64,000 nt of DNA, taken from assembly GCA_005765155.1 (NCBI GenBank), contig VCCP01000001.1, positions 3,720,001 to 3,784,000 of the forward strand. Direction: 5' to 3'. Position numbers and translations under genes: made by a program. This document shows positions 11,701 to 22,324 of this stretch, in pieces (within the stretch, counting starts at the first letter, position 1; each line of letters opens with the position of its first letter). A model generated the notes under the pieces. That model worked only from the letters and a program-made list of their open reading frames with translations. It ran no database searches and had not been told where the DNA came from. Source of the DNA: Zelopaecilomyces penicillatus (lineage: Eukaryota; Ascomycota; Sordariomycetes; Hypocreales; Pseudodiploosporaceae).

Positions 11701-14700
11701 TTATATCAAACTCTCATATTTGTCCAACCCCGACTTTTGCTGCTGCTGCTGCTGCTGCTGTGGAGGAGGAGGAGCTCCCATTCCTTGTCCCATCATGCTG
11801 CCGCTCCCCATAGTGTTACTCATCCCTCCAAAACCCATCGGTTTTGAGGACATAGATCCGGTTGTTGACCAGGTAGTAGACTGTGATGGCGCGGCTGGTG
11901 GTGGTGCTATGCCGAACCCAGATGATCCGGTATTAGCAAACGCGCCGCTGCCGCTCGGTGGTGGAGGCAGTGAGAAGGATGAACTACTCGAGGCAGTCAT
12001 GGCGGGTGGTCTTTGGTTTGCTAGCGACATGTTTGACATGGAACTGCCCAATCCAGCTCCGTATCCAGAGTTGGAGGTAGTCGATGTCATGCTCAGATTG
12101 GAAGAGTAATTGGGGGCCATAGGGGGTGGTGTAAACCGGTTTGTTGATGACGCAGTTGACCAGTTTACAGAGGAGGAAGAGTTGTTGCGAGGCAGTTGCT
12201 GCTGCTGCTGCTGTTGGAAACTCGATGCAGACGTAGGCTGTAGTGGCTGTCTGTATTGTGTTGACGCCGGCTTCATACTCTCAAATCGTGCTAGGTCGGG
12301 GGTTACTGTTCGGAAACTAGGCTGCTGGGCTTGTAGGTTGCCTCCAAAGCCCGAAGTGCTCGTCTGGCTCACAGGGCTTTGAGTAGACCAAGAGAAGGAC
12401 GGAGTCTGTGGAGTACTCGATGATGATCTGGCGGTTGTACCCGTCGTTGTCGCCGAAATCGATGAGGCGACCGGCGCATCATCCCAACTTGGGACATTGC
12501 CATTACTGGAACTACCAACAGCCCTTCCCTTGACGAGGGCCTCAAAATCATCCTCGCCGCCACCTCCGCCATTGCTGGGATCGAAGGCAGTGCCCGTCAC
12601 ACCACCAAACGCAAGAAAATCGTCGTTCGCCGCCACCGCTGTTGACCCATTGGATGTCCCTGTGAGCTCCTGCAGCTTTCTTGTTTGCTCATCTTCCACC
12701 CGCCTCGAAAGGCTCTTTATGAGATCCATGAAGGTCTGAAACTGCTTCAGATTGAGCAACGGCCCGAGACTCATTGTCCACAGGATGGGCAGAATATCCA
12801 TGGCCACAAACTCGGCATCAGCCGCCTGGCCCACCACATTGAGCACATCTCGAGCCGCCATCATAACCGCGGGCTCCTTGGTTTTAATAACCTTTACTAA
12901 GGGTACAATCTTCTCCTGCATGGTGTACTTGTCTAATGCGCTGGATGACGACGACTTTTTGCTTTCCGACACGAGACCACTCAGGCCCCCGTCATCTACG
13001 CTAGACTCATTGGTACCTCCACATAGAATGACAAAGGCTTGGAGGCCGCGGACTTTAATCGCGAGACTGTTCGTCTTGCTGAAAACCATGGCAACAACGG
13101 GAAAGAGCTCATTCTTGATTGTACTGAAATCAAGCACCGGCAGAATTACTGGTAGACTCCTTAGGGCAGCGTCAACAATTGTGGGTGTTGGGCATTCTAC
13201 AGCGGCCAAAATGACAGGAAGCATATCTAAAGTAATAGTTAGTTAAGTTGGACAGCCAGTGAATTGTAAACTGCACAATAAAGGGTTTACGAACCATCTT
13301 TGAACTCTTTTCCAGAGCAGTTGTCGGCAATGGTAGAAATATTCTCGAGAAGTACCATGAGACCCGCATCTCTGGCGGCGTCCTTTTCCTGATTGTTCTT
13401 TGCGTTGACCACGAATACCTCCTTAAGTACTGGTAAAATCTTTTCCCCAAATGCTCTTCGAGCTGAAGGAAGCAGGGCAACAATCTTGAACACATTTTGA
13501 AGAATGAGTGAAAACAGATCCTTATCCTTCATCTCATCGAGCAATGCTGGCAAAAGCTTCTTCTCCATTACTGATTTGGGAAACGACGGTAAAACTTTGC
13601 TTAGACCGCGCAAGAATTGCGACTTCTCATTGGGAGTTTTGGCTGGGAACGTGTCAAGGAACCTGATAGTCGACACCAAAATGTTGTCAAAGTACTCGCT
13701 CTGCTGAAACTCCCGCGACGTTATCCGCTGGGCAGGCCGCCTGGTAATCAGTCTTGGAAGTACATGATTGATGAGATCCTTTGGTATTGGCCGGGAGGAG
13801 AGGAAGTTGTTTGTTGACGAGGGGACTGTCGATGAGGAGGAAAACAGCCGTTTGTATGAGGTTACGCTGCCGTGGCATTCCAACGGTGACTGGTGAGGCG
13901 AATTATACAAGGCGACAGAGAGCAAGCCGAGTGAGAACATATCCGCAGAGGGCGTCATGTTATTGTCCATAACAAAATCGGGCGAGGTGTAGTCGAGATT
14001 GAGCTGCGCGGATTTGGGCAACCGGGGGTCTAGGTTGAGAACTTCGTGTAGGCTTACCCCGACAATCGATGTGGGCTTGGTAGAACCTTCGGCAGGACTA
14101 CAGAATGATAAACCACTGATTTTCCAGTCAGACTATCGCAATTGTTAGTCGGGGGCGAGCTTCCGAAAATGTGTAAATCGATTTGACGTGCCTTGGCGTT
14201 TATGAGGATTGCATCTGGAGTCAAGTTTCCATGAACAAGTCCTGCATTTTCATGCAGGAACTCGAGCGCCTTGCTGACCTGCAAAAGCCCCTTTTGGATT
14301 TCCAGCTCATCAATCTCGAGCTCTCTCCTCCTCCGCACACCGTCGGCGTCTTCGGTTACGTATCGACTAGATCGGCCACCTGGGCCACCATTGCGTTCTT
14401 GTTCATCCTTCTCCTGTAGCAAACTAGCAAGAGACGCAGTAACTGCCTCCGTCACGAATTGAAGACCGCCACCCCTCGTCTCCTCCACCGGCTCAACTAG
14501 CTCCAGCACATTGGGGTGTCTGAGCTTGGCCAAGCTAGAAGCTTCCTTCTTCAATCGTTCGACTACTTCCTCTACGCTGCGCTTGAAAGAAGAAGCCCCA
14601 GATCGCCCGAGAGAATTCCCCTGCGATTCTAAAGACTTCTTCTCAAAGACAAAGATGCTGCAGGCCTTGCCGGTGGACTTCTTCTTGGCATCGTAGATCT

Positions 14701-14794
14701 TCCAGGGGCCAGCCGCGGAGGTCTGATTCGGGGATATGGAGTAGTTGGCGGTGATGTTGGTGGCGGAGATGGATTTCAGCGCCGAGGAGAACAT
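11701..14794 (-). CDS. scy1: SCY1-like protein pseudokinase with HEAT repeats
   Basis: Scy1 proteins are catalytically dead kinases of Golgi/endosome coat trafficking that bind clathrin or COPI. Exons in reading order are 14794-14192, 14132-13295 and 13226-11701 (988 aa). Intron 1 is GC-AG: the frame requires AAG|GCACGT...CTAAC...TAG, and no GT donor keeps the SCY1 reading frame. Intron 2 is GT-AG. Residues 1-290 form the kinase fold. The catalytic loop reads HGN instead of HRD and no DFG is present, as expected for SCY1. The conserved SCY1 block with LDYTSPDF follows. Residues about 350-620 are HEAT-like helices (KEFKDD, LPVILAA). The tail is Ser/Gln/Gly/Pro-rich with polyglutamine and ends KYESLI. 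Divergent with the aminotransferase gene. Confidence 0.94.
11738..11761 (-). repeat. (CAG)8 polyglutamine tract in SCY1 C terminus
   Basis: Eight tandem TGC units on the + strand encode eight Gln on the coding strand, just before the last residues of the SCY1-like protein. Length polymorphism between strains is likely. Confidence 0.92.
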
Positions 14795-15885
14795 AGTGCT
14801 GAGTCTTTTATGATTCTATACTGAAGCTCTTCGCGATGGAATGGTCGCCCGTGTTTGCATTTCGAGGTGTTGAAGGGATCGATGATATGTGAATGTGCCG
14901 TTTTCGTCGGGGCTGCACTGAAAGAAAGTCCAAGTTCAACGACTCAATAGATTGACCTAAGAGACGAAGCTCCGTCTGAAGGGTTTGAAACTTTGCGTGC
15001 TGCCTTTCTAGCGATACTGCGCAATGTAGCCATGGCACGCCAAATGGAGTTACGTGTTGCGTCCCTTGAGCTGCTGAGTTAGATGGGCTGTACGATAATC
15101 GATAAGACAGCACCTGCATATCGAGGAGCTGTGCCACATGCCTGCAACAATTCAAGCCCCCACGCTTAGCCACAACCCACAACCCACTTGCCACAACTGA
15201 TGATTCCTTCAAGGATTGGTTGTGTTATCAGCCTTCTGGAGCAGGAAAGAATTCTGACTAATAGCATCATTCACTTGGCCACGCCATTGCAACTCGAATT
15301 ACAGGCCTAGGCATCTTCACCAGATAACTAAGCTAATAAAGCTACGGAGTAATTATTACAGCGCCTTCAACCCGCCTAAAACACCCCAACACTAACCCCC
15401 GCGACTCTCCAGGGCCTTACCTTACACACATAGTCGCGCGGGCTGGCGGGTACCTTCGGTCCACCACGAACCACGAAACGGCACAACGTAATGCGTCTCC
15501 GGCTGCACGGAGGGCCACTCGGTGCTCGGAAAGCCCAATCAGACGCCCCAACCACGACGTGAAGGGCGCGCAATGGAGGGGGATTGAGCTGCCACCTACG
15601 ACTAAGCCCACAGTTCGTTCAGTCCGGTACCGCTCCGGAGCCAACCCCAGCTTTTTATTAAAGACCTGCCTTTGCACCCTGGGTTCGCGAATAGGCTTTC
15701 TTTGCTTTGCTTTGTTTAGGTTTGTTGTGCTGAGTTGATTGCTGAGGAAGTCAATTGGACCAATTGTCGTATCCTTGAAGGGATTGTAACGTCCTGTGTA
15801 GAAGTGCTAGGTGCTCACTTTTCCTTTGAGTGTGGAGAGTGCGACATCAAAAACCAACAAACCATCGCCTTGATCATCGCCCACT
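14795..15885. other. Divergent promoter region of SCY1 and branched-chain aminotransferase
   Basis: About 1.1 kb with no conserved coding sequence, shared by two divergent genes. It carries a Leu3-like site (listed separately) and one-mismatch versions of the Gcn4/CPC1 site TGACTCA, for example TGACTAA near 15254. Confidence 0.6.
15624..15633 (+). promoter_or_regulatory. Leu3-type binding site upstream of branched-chain aminotransferase
   Basis: The sequence CCGGTACCGC matches the Leu3 consensus CCGGNNCCGG at 9 of 10 positions, and a further CCGG follows two bases later. It lies 253 bp before the aminotransferase ATG. Leu3 is known to control branched-chain amino acid genes in yeast and other fungi, so the placement fits. 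Binding is not shown. Confidence 0.55.
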
Positions 15886-17210
15886 ATGCGGCCTTACCTC
15901 ACCCCGAGAGTCGCTCTTCGGAGCGCAACGAGAGCCTCGAGACTACTCCCCGTCTGTCGCCCGGCTCGCTTCTACAGCATCAAGGCCGAGGCAGCCTCGA
16001 CGTCAAAGCAGCGCGGGCTCGACCCTGCCAAGCTTTCTATCACGGAGACGAAAAAGCCCAAGGCTCTCAGCAAGCCCGAGGACCTGGTGTTTGGCAAAGA
16101 GTTCACAGGTGCGTGTGCAGTTCCAATCATGTTTCGTCTCTGAAAAGAAACAAAAAAAAAAACGTCAACAAGTCTTGGACTAACGGAGAATTCATTCTAG
16201 ATCATATGATCTCCGTTGAGTGGAACAAGGAGAAAGGCTGGCTGGAGCCTCGCATCATCCCGTATCAGAACCTCTCACTGGACCCTGCCACGTCCGTCTT
16301 CCACTATGCGTTTGAGTGCTTCGAGGGCATGAAGGCGTACAAGGACAAGGATGGAAGTGTGCGTCTGTTCCGTCCTGACCGGAACATGGCCCGTCTCAAC
16401 AAGTCCTCTGCCCGAATTGCCCTCCCGACCTTTGACCCTGCCAGCATGATTGACATCATCAGCAAGTTTGTCAACCTCGAGTCGCGCTTCATCCCTAACC
16501 AGCGAGGCTACTCCCTCTATCTGCGCCCCACCATGATCGGTACCCAGGCTACTCTTGGTGTTGGCGCACCAGGCTCCGCGCTGCTCTACGTGATTGCCTC
16601 ACCTGTTGGACCTTACTACCCCACAGGCTTCAAGGCTGTCTCGCTCGAGGCGACCAACTATGCCGTTCGTGCTTGGCCCGGCGGTGTCGGCGACAAGAAG
16701 CTCGGTGCCAACTATGCTCCTTGCATCGTTCCTCAGCAGGAGGCTGCTAGCCGAGGCTACCAGCAGAACCTGTGGCTCTTCGGCGAGGAGGAGTTTGTCA
16801 CCGAGGTCGGCACCATGAACATGTTCGCCGCCATCAAGGACAAATCCACTGGCCAGAAAGAGCTAATCACCGCTCCTCTTGACGGTACCATCCTCGAGGG
16901 CGTGACCAGAGACTCTATCCTCCAGCTCGCCCGGGAACGTCTTGTCCCCCAGGGCTGGAAGATCAGCGAGCGCAAGTACACCATGCAGGATCTCGCTGAT
17001 GCTTCCAAGGAGGGCCGACTGATTGAGGCATTTGGTGCCGGCACAGCTGCCATCGTCTGCCCCATCAGGAAGATTGCGTGGAAGGGCGATCATGTTGACT
17101 GTGGTCTCAAGGATACTGAGGAATCTGGAAAGCTTACCCTCCAGATCAAGGAGTGGATGGAGGAGATCCAGTACGGTGACGTCAAGCACGAGTGGAGCGT
17201 CAAGGTCTGA
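15886..17210 (+). CDS. bat1: Mitochondrial branched-chain amino acid aminotransferase (PLP fold type IV)
   Basis: Catalyses the last step of valine, leucine and isoleucine synthesis and the first step of their breakdown, exchanging the amino group with 2-oxoglutarate. Exons are 15886-16108 and 16201-17210 (410 aa). The GT-AG intron splits a codon and rejoins as FTDHMISVEW, where family similarity begins. Residues 1-40 are rich in Arg, Ser and Ala and poor in acidic residues, a typical mitochondrial targeting peptide. The conserved FECFEGMKAY block follows. The PLP-binding Lys is the second Lys of DKKLGANYA, about K241. Further family blocks include EEFVTEVGTMN and the glycine-rich loop FGAGTAAIV. 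Length is normal for the family. Divergent from SCY1, with a Leu3-like site in the shared promoter. Confidence 0.95.
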
Positions 17211-17676
17211 TGGAAGAAGAGAAGAAAGAGTGCAATGAGCATCCTCAATCAATTTGCCGGCGTTCTTTTTTTTGCTGTGTTCATCCAATTTGATAGAGCA
17301 CCATGTCACGATTGAAACAATTAGATTGAGTTTTTTTTTCTGATAATGATGCGCTTGATTTGAAAAGCATACTTTCTGAAACAATCAGAATACTTCGTGG
17401 TATGTTAAAATAAGGAGCACGTGAAAAGCCAATTCGTCATGGTACGAACAAAGTCAGTCTAATGATTCATGCCATTGAAGGAGCATATCTGGAAGCAGAG
17501 CCCCTCAAAAAAAAATAAGGTAAAAAAAGGAAACAAAAAGGAATAATGCCGAAACCATGTACAAGTTGGCGACTCAAATCACCCCCTCCCCTCTTCGCCT
17601 CGGCAAACTCACGCCCCTCCACCTTCTCTCTCCAGTTCTAATAGTTTGATGCCCACCACGTCCGTTTGAAATATCC
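17211..17676. other. Convergent intergenic region
   Basis: The 3' flanks of the aminotransferase (+) and ESSS subunit (-) genes. A/T-rich, with no conserved coding sequence seen. Confidence 0.6.
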
Positions 17677-18226
17677 TTAATCCTTCTTCTCCTGGTTTGG
17701 TGAAGGGTCGGCCAGCACGCCTTCGGCTTCTAATCTCCTCCGTGCTTCCTCGAGAGCCCATGTAGAGACGCTAGAAGGGGAGCAGTCAGTATATATGAAC
17801 GTAGTAAAGCAAAATGGCGCACAAATATGTAGCTAGCTTGGCATATGACCACCCCCACAATGGAGCTCAATGGGGAGGTTATCCATTAAGGAAATGATAT
17901 AAAATATAGCTCCAACGCGATATTGAAGATTAGGCAACGTATGGTATTCCGGCCACTCACGATGTATCAGGCTTGAAAGCCAGTGCGACACCCGTCACAA
18001 TCAGACTACCGCCAAACAGCCACATAGGCCACTCCCAACCCTCAGGCTCAGGCTTCTCGCCGGGCTTGATTCCCCAGAGCCAGCCGCCAGGAGGGTCAAA
18101 CTGCGACTCATTGCCGTGGCCGCCGCCGTTTCGTCGGGCAGTAATAGAGAGGCTCCTGGCCTGAATGGGCTGGCGCACGCATCGAATCGCCCGCAGCGGC
18201 GCGACAGACTGGCGAAGGAGGGCCAT
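17677..18226 (-). CDS. NADH:ubiquinone oxidoreductase ESSS subunit (NDUFB11-type)
   Basis: Accessory single-span subunit of the membrane arm of mitochondrial complex I. Exons in reading order are 18226-17961 and 17770-17677 (119 aa), with a 190-nt GTGAGT..TAG intron splitting a Ser codon. Residues 1-33 are Arg-rich and look like a mitochondrial presequence (LSITARR). Then follow a Gly/His-rich stretch, the PGGWLWGIKPGE block, one hydrophobic span (about 68-84) and the family signature KPDTS joined across the intron to VSTWALEEARRRLE. The short charged tail ends EKKD. The assignment rests on overall architecture and the KPD-x-W-A-x-EEA motif. The length fits the family. Confidence 0.85.
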
Positions 18227-20461
18227 TTTTTAAGGGTTGGTGGGTTGTCTCGTGGTGCGTTCTTTGATGCCCTCTTCCACGATACAGCAAGGGTTGGCTG
18301 AGGGTTTTGTCGTCGATTTTGTCGCTCGGAGTTCGTTGGGTACGGACCTCAATTGGACGGTTTGAGGGGGGGTGGGTTGTTTTCCGCGTGGGATTCGAGG
18401 GAGTCGTTCAAATGTGGTTTGGGTAGAGCTGCCCCGTTTCTGAAGGTCTGTCGTTTGAGAGGCTGACTCCGACGAGCGGATGGGTCCGGTCACGTGACGT
18501 AATACATGTCTTGTTGGGGGACCCTGTTTTTGGGCGGAACCGCGAGAGATAACAAGTCAATTTGGTTAAAGTCCCCGCTGTTTGAGCGTTCAGGGTCATT
18601 CTGACGGATCATCAGACCCTGAAATTCGGTTTAGCTACTCTTTGGCGCCGTTATTGTCTGCATTACGTGGGATTTCTGGTTCAAGATGTTGGAGCAGTTT
18701 GTTGCGCTGCTTTTGATTGTTCGAGTGTTGAACACAGCACGAACTGCAGTGATTGGCCTCTGCCAACTTGGCTCACCAATTGTCGCTTGACGCTGATCAA
18801 TTTGCCACAATTGGTGGTACTGGTTGATATGTGTTTAAGTCTAGAGTGATGTTAAGGGAGTTATGTGGCTGGACTTTGCACTATCAACGCTCACAAAAGC
18901 TCTTTAGCTAGACATTTCTCTCTATCTTTGTCCATGTACGCGGCAGGGCAGCGATGGCCATGCAAGGGCGATAATTGATCTTTGAGCACTCAATGGTTGT
19001 ACAGCCATATCGTTATAGTGCATCTCAAAGTAGGTAGGCTACGATAAATGGTTACCATGCCACCCTATAGCCCATGCTGCAATAAGATACCTGCACAGTT
19101 TGCACTGTATAACTGATCATTACTACTACTCAGTATCTACTCAATGTACAGAAGTATTGCATATATTTCATACATGGTGTGCCTGGTGTACCGAGGCGTT
19201 ATGACGTATATCCCAACTCCTAACAACGTGCTAACAATATATGAAGAGCTTTGACTCGCATGCTGAATGGTACCGTTACATGAATTCATAAGGTCTCAAC
19301 CTGGCCGAGGTAACTACTGTAAATGTTGACCTGATGCAGACACATGCAATGATGACTTGTATTTGCGGCTTCACATATTGAGCATTGATTGCGGGGTTAT
19401 TATGTCGAGCATCGCGTTGCTACCCAACAGGCAAAACATAACTCAACCAATTGATGAATTGGCCAATACTTTGACAATGCTTGCATATTATCACAAGATA
19501 CTGTGTTGTGTGAGACTTAAAGTTAAGATGTCTGAGGGTCTTTTCATCAATGGGTTGGAACATGAGCCCGTGGGACATCTATGAATACCTACCTATGCGT
19601 GAATCTCATGATATAACTTGTCCTCCCACATCCAAGTGTGCGGAGTCCGAGAGAATAGCGAGATGCACGAACTAATAGACAATGCCGATCCCACCAGCTT
19701 CACCACGTATTGGGGCTGAGAGAATAACAATAACACAATAATCGACTCTATATCGTTCACACCCCCGCAACATCATAGTGTGTCGATCTTTCGGATTGTC
19801 GTCCCGAAACGGACCTCGCAGCCTAGAATCTTGCCTACAGACCGCTTATCCAATCCCTCCCCAGCGTCACTCTCGCGGCCTATTTGAGATGCGGAGGGTA
19901 GTATTGATGCTTGGTACCGTAGCGTTGCGTCTGATCAAGTCTCTGCTCTCCCCCCTCTCTTATACTTGCCGAAGCAGCTTCAACATTACACCCCGTCGGC
20001 GTTTTTGGGGACCATATTCAAGGTATTTTTGGTGCATATGCGCCGCGTGTTAATGGAACCGAGTATTAAGCAGGACAGTGCATGTAGCTCGGTAAGATGC
20101 ATGATTGCTTATGTGAATGGATGCGATGCACTCTGGGTGATGATATAGTAACTCCCAAATGGAAGGTCCCAGTAGCCTTGGAAGCGACTTTACAAAAGTT
20201 CTGGGGAATAAACAGACGCATGGGAACGTTTCATCAAATCGTGAATTGAGTAAGAATAAGGAATTAAATCTCCGTATCGTTATCATTTATATAAAGGGGA
20301 TCGGCTTACATCTTGCCAAGTGCTTGGCCATCTCGAGTATCCAGACTAGGGAATCCGACATTCCAACTGCCGAGAGAACAGCACTAAACCCCGAAGCATT
20401 ACTTGATACACAGCGACGTTGTATTCGACAGCTCACGAAGACTTATTGCCAAGTATACACA
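18227..20461. other. Gene-free region upstream of alpha-galactosidase
   Basis: About 2.2 kb with no convincing coding sequence on either strand; the longest frames are low-quality and stop-interrupted. The right end is the alpha-galactosidase promoter, with a TATA box at 20288-20296 and CreA-like hexamers (CCCCAG at 19859-19864, CTGGGG at 20201-20206). No transposon ends were recognised. Confidence 0.55.
20288..20296 (+). promoter_or_regulatory. TATA box of alpha-galactosidase gene
   Basis: TATATAAAG lies 166-174 bp before the ATG at 20462. A strong TATA box is usual for inducible secreted-enzyme genes. Confidence 0.6.
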
Positions 20462-22121
20462 ATGGCTCGAGTTACCGCTAGTTGGGCCTCATTGGCCGGA
20501 CTTGCCTTGCTTGTTGGCAACTCGCAAGCATATGTGATGCCAGATGGCCATACCGTACGTATTTACTTTTGGCATTTTTCTCCAAATTACCAACACAAAT
20601 CTCTAGGGAAAACTACCATCTCTGGGATGGAACTCTTGGAATGCCTATCACTGCGAAATTACAGAGGAAAACTTCCTCTCCGCTGCCGAGGTCATCGTCA
20701 GCTCTGGACTGCGAGATGCTGGATATACCTATGTCAACGGTAAGAAGTATTCGTTACTCTCATCTTATCATATCACTACCAGTGAGATAAAGAAGTACTG
20801 AACGAGTATGGCAATTCTAGTTGATGATTGCTGGCCTGAAGTGACGGGCAGGGTTAACAATCACCTGGCGCCCAACATGACCCGCTTCCCGGACGGCATT
20901 GATGGTCTTGCCAAGAAGATTCACGACATGAAGCTCAAGTTTGGCATTTATAGCAGTGAGTTAAACCTCTGTATATTTCTAAAAAATGATCTCCCACTAA
21001 AATCACACTGCACAGATGCGGCGCCTACGACTTGTGCTGGCTATCCTGCTAGTTTGGGTTTTGAGGACGTTGATGCCGCGGATTTTGCCAAATGGGGAGT
21101 TGATTGTAAGTGAACATCGAAATCTATCTCAACTATCACATTTTACGACTAGAGTTAACATAAACTGCTTCACAGATCTGAAATAGTAAGTCAACCCATT
21201 AACGCTCAATCTACGAAAGCTAATCTAGGCTAAAGTGACAACTGCAACGTCCCCGATGAATGGGCCGACGAATACGTTGCCTGCGAGCACGACTACATCA
21301 AGACCGGCGTCAACGGCACCTGCACCTTGGATCTTGAGCCCCGTCTCGCCCCCGCTGGTTACGACTGGTCAAAATCCAAGTCCGCCCAGCGCTACAACCG
21401 CATGCGCGACGCTCTGGCGAAGCAGAAGCACCCGATATTGCTGAGTATCTGTATCTGGGGCACTGGCGATATCTTCTCCTGGGGTAACGGTACGGGTGTC
21501 AATTGGCGTGTGAGCGGTGACATTGAACCCAACTGGCCCAAGATCTCAAACATCCTCAACATCAACTCCTTCCGGCTTAACTCGGTTGACTTCTGGGGAC
21601 ACAATGACGCTGATATGCTCGAGGTTGGTAACGGAGAGCTGACAGCCGCTGAGGTGCGCTCGCACTTTGCCTTTTGGGCTGCCATGAAGTCGCCGTTGCT
21701 CATCGGCACGGACATGAAGACACTGTCGCAGGAGAACATTGATGTTCTCAAGAACAAGTACCTGCTCGCTTTCAACCAGGACGATGTAATCGGCCGACCA
21801 GCTACTCCATACAAATGGGGTGTCAACCCTGACTGGACTTTTAACAGGACGCACCCTGCTGAATTCTGGGCCGGTCCTTCTAAGAACGGCCATTTGGTGC
21901 TCATGCTCAACAGTTCAACTCAGACGGCGAAGAGGGAGGCCAAGTGGTCCGAGATTCCAGGTCTCTCTGGCTCTGCGAGCTATCTTGTCAAGGATGTATG
22001 GACTGGAAGGGATCTGGGTTGCTTGAGTTCGTATGCTGCTGATCTGGAGGCTCACGATACGGCTGCTATTCTGCTTGGCTCCGAGTGCGTCCCTAAGAGA
22101 CGGGTTCGCGGATCGGAGTGA
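20462..22121 (+). CDS. Secreted GH27 alpha-galactosidase
   Basis: Hydrolyses terminal alpha-1,6-galactosyl residues of raffinose-type sugars and galactomannan outside the cell. Six exons: 20462-20554, 20607-20739, 20821-20955, 21016-21105, 21176-21185 and 21236-22121 (448 aa). Residues 1-23 form a signal peptide, with predicted cleavage after SQA. The GLGWNSWNAYHC-type opening of clan GH-D is visible at the start of exon 2 (GWNSWNAY). The fifth exon is only 10 nt and completes YLK of the YLKYDNC motif. The nucleophile is the Asp of that motif, about D155. The acid/base Asp lies in WRVSGDI, about D249. A short beta-sandwich domain closes the protein. Several N-x-S/T sequons fit secretion. Stops and lost motifs result if the 10-nt exon is skipped. 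Confidence 0.94.
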
Positions 22122-22324
22122 TTTGGTATCTGAACCAAATAAATTGCCAAGACCGATGAATAAAGTATTGCTGTGGTGATGGTCTTTCTCTTAGCATTAT
22201 CTTCCCGTGTGCTTGGATAAGCGACCAAGAGTTAAGTTCTCTGGCATTGGAACGTAAGCAGAGCCAAGAGAATTGCTTGAAATTATCAATTTATCTCATA
22301 GACCTGATTCAATACAGTCACCCG

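Noticed and set aside
18227..20400. Possible transposon remnant upstream of alpha-galactosidase
   Set aside because: No terminal repeats, transposase motifs or target-site duplications could be seen.
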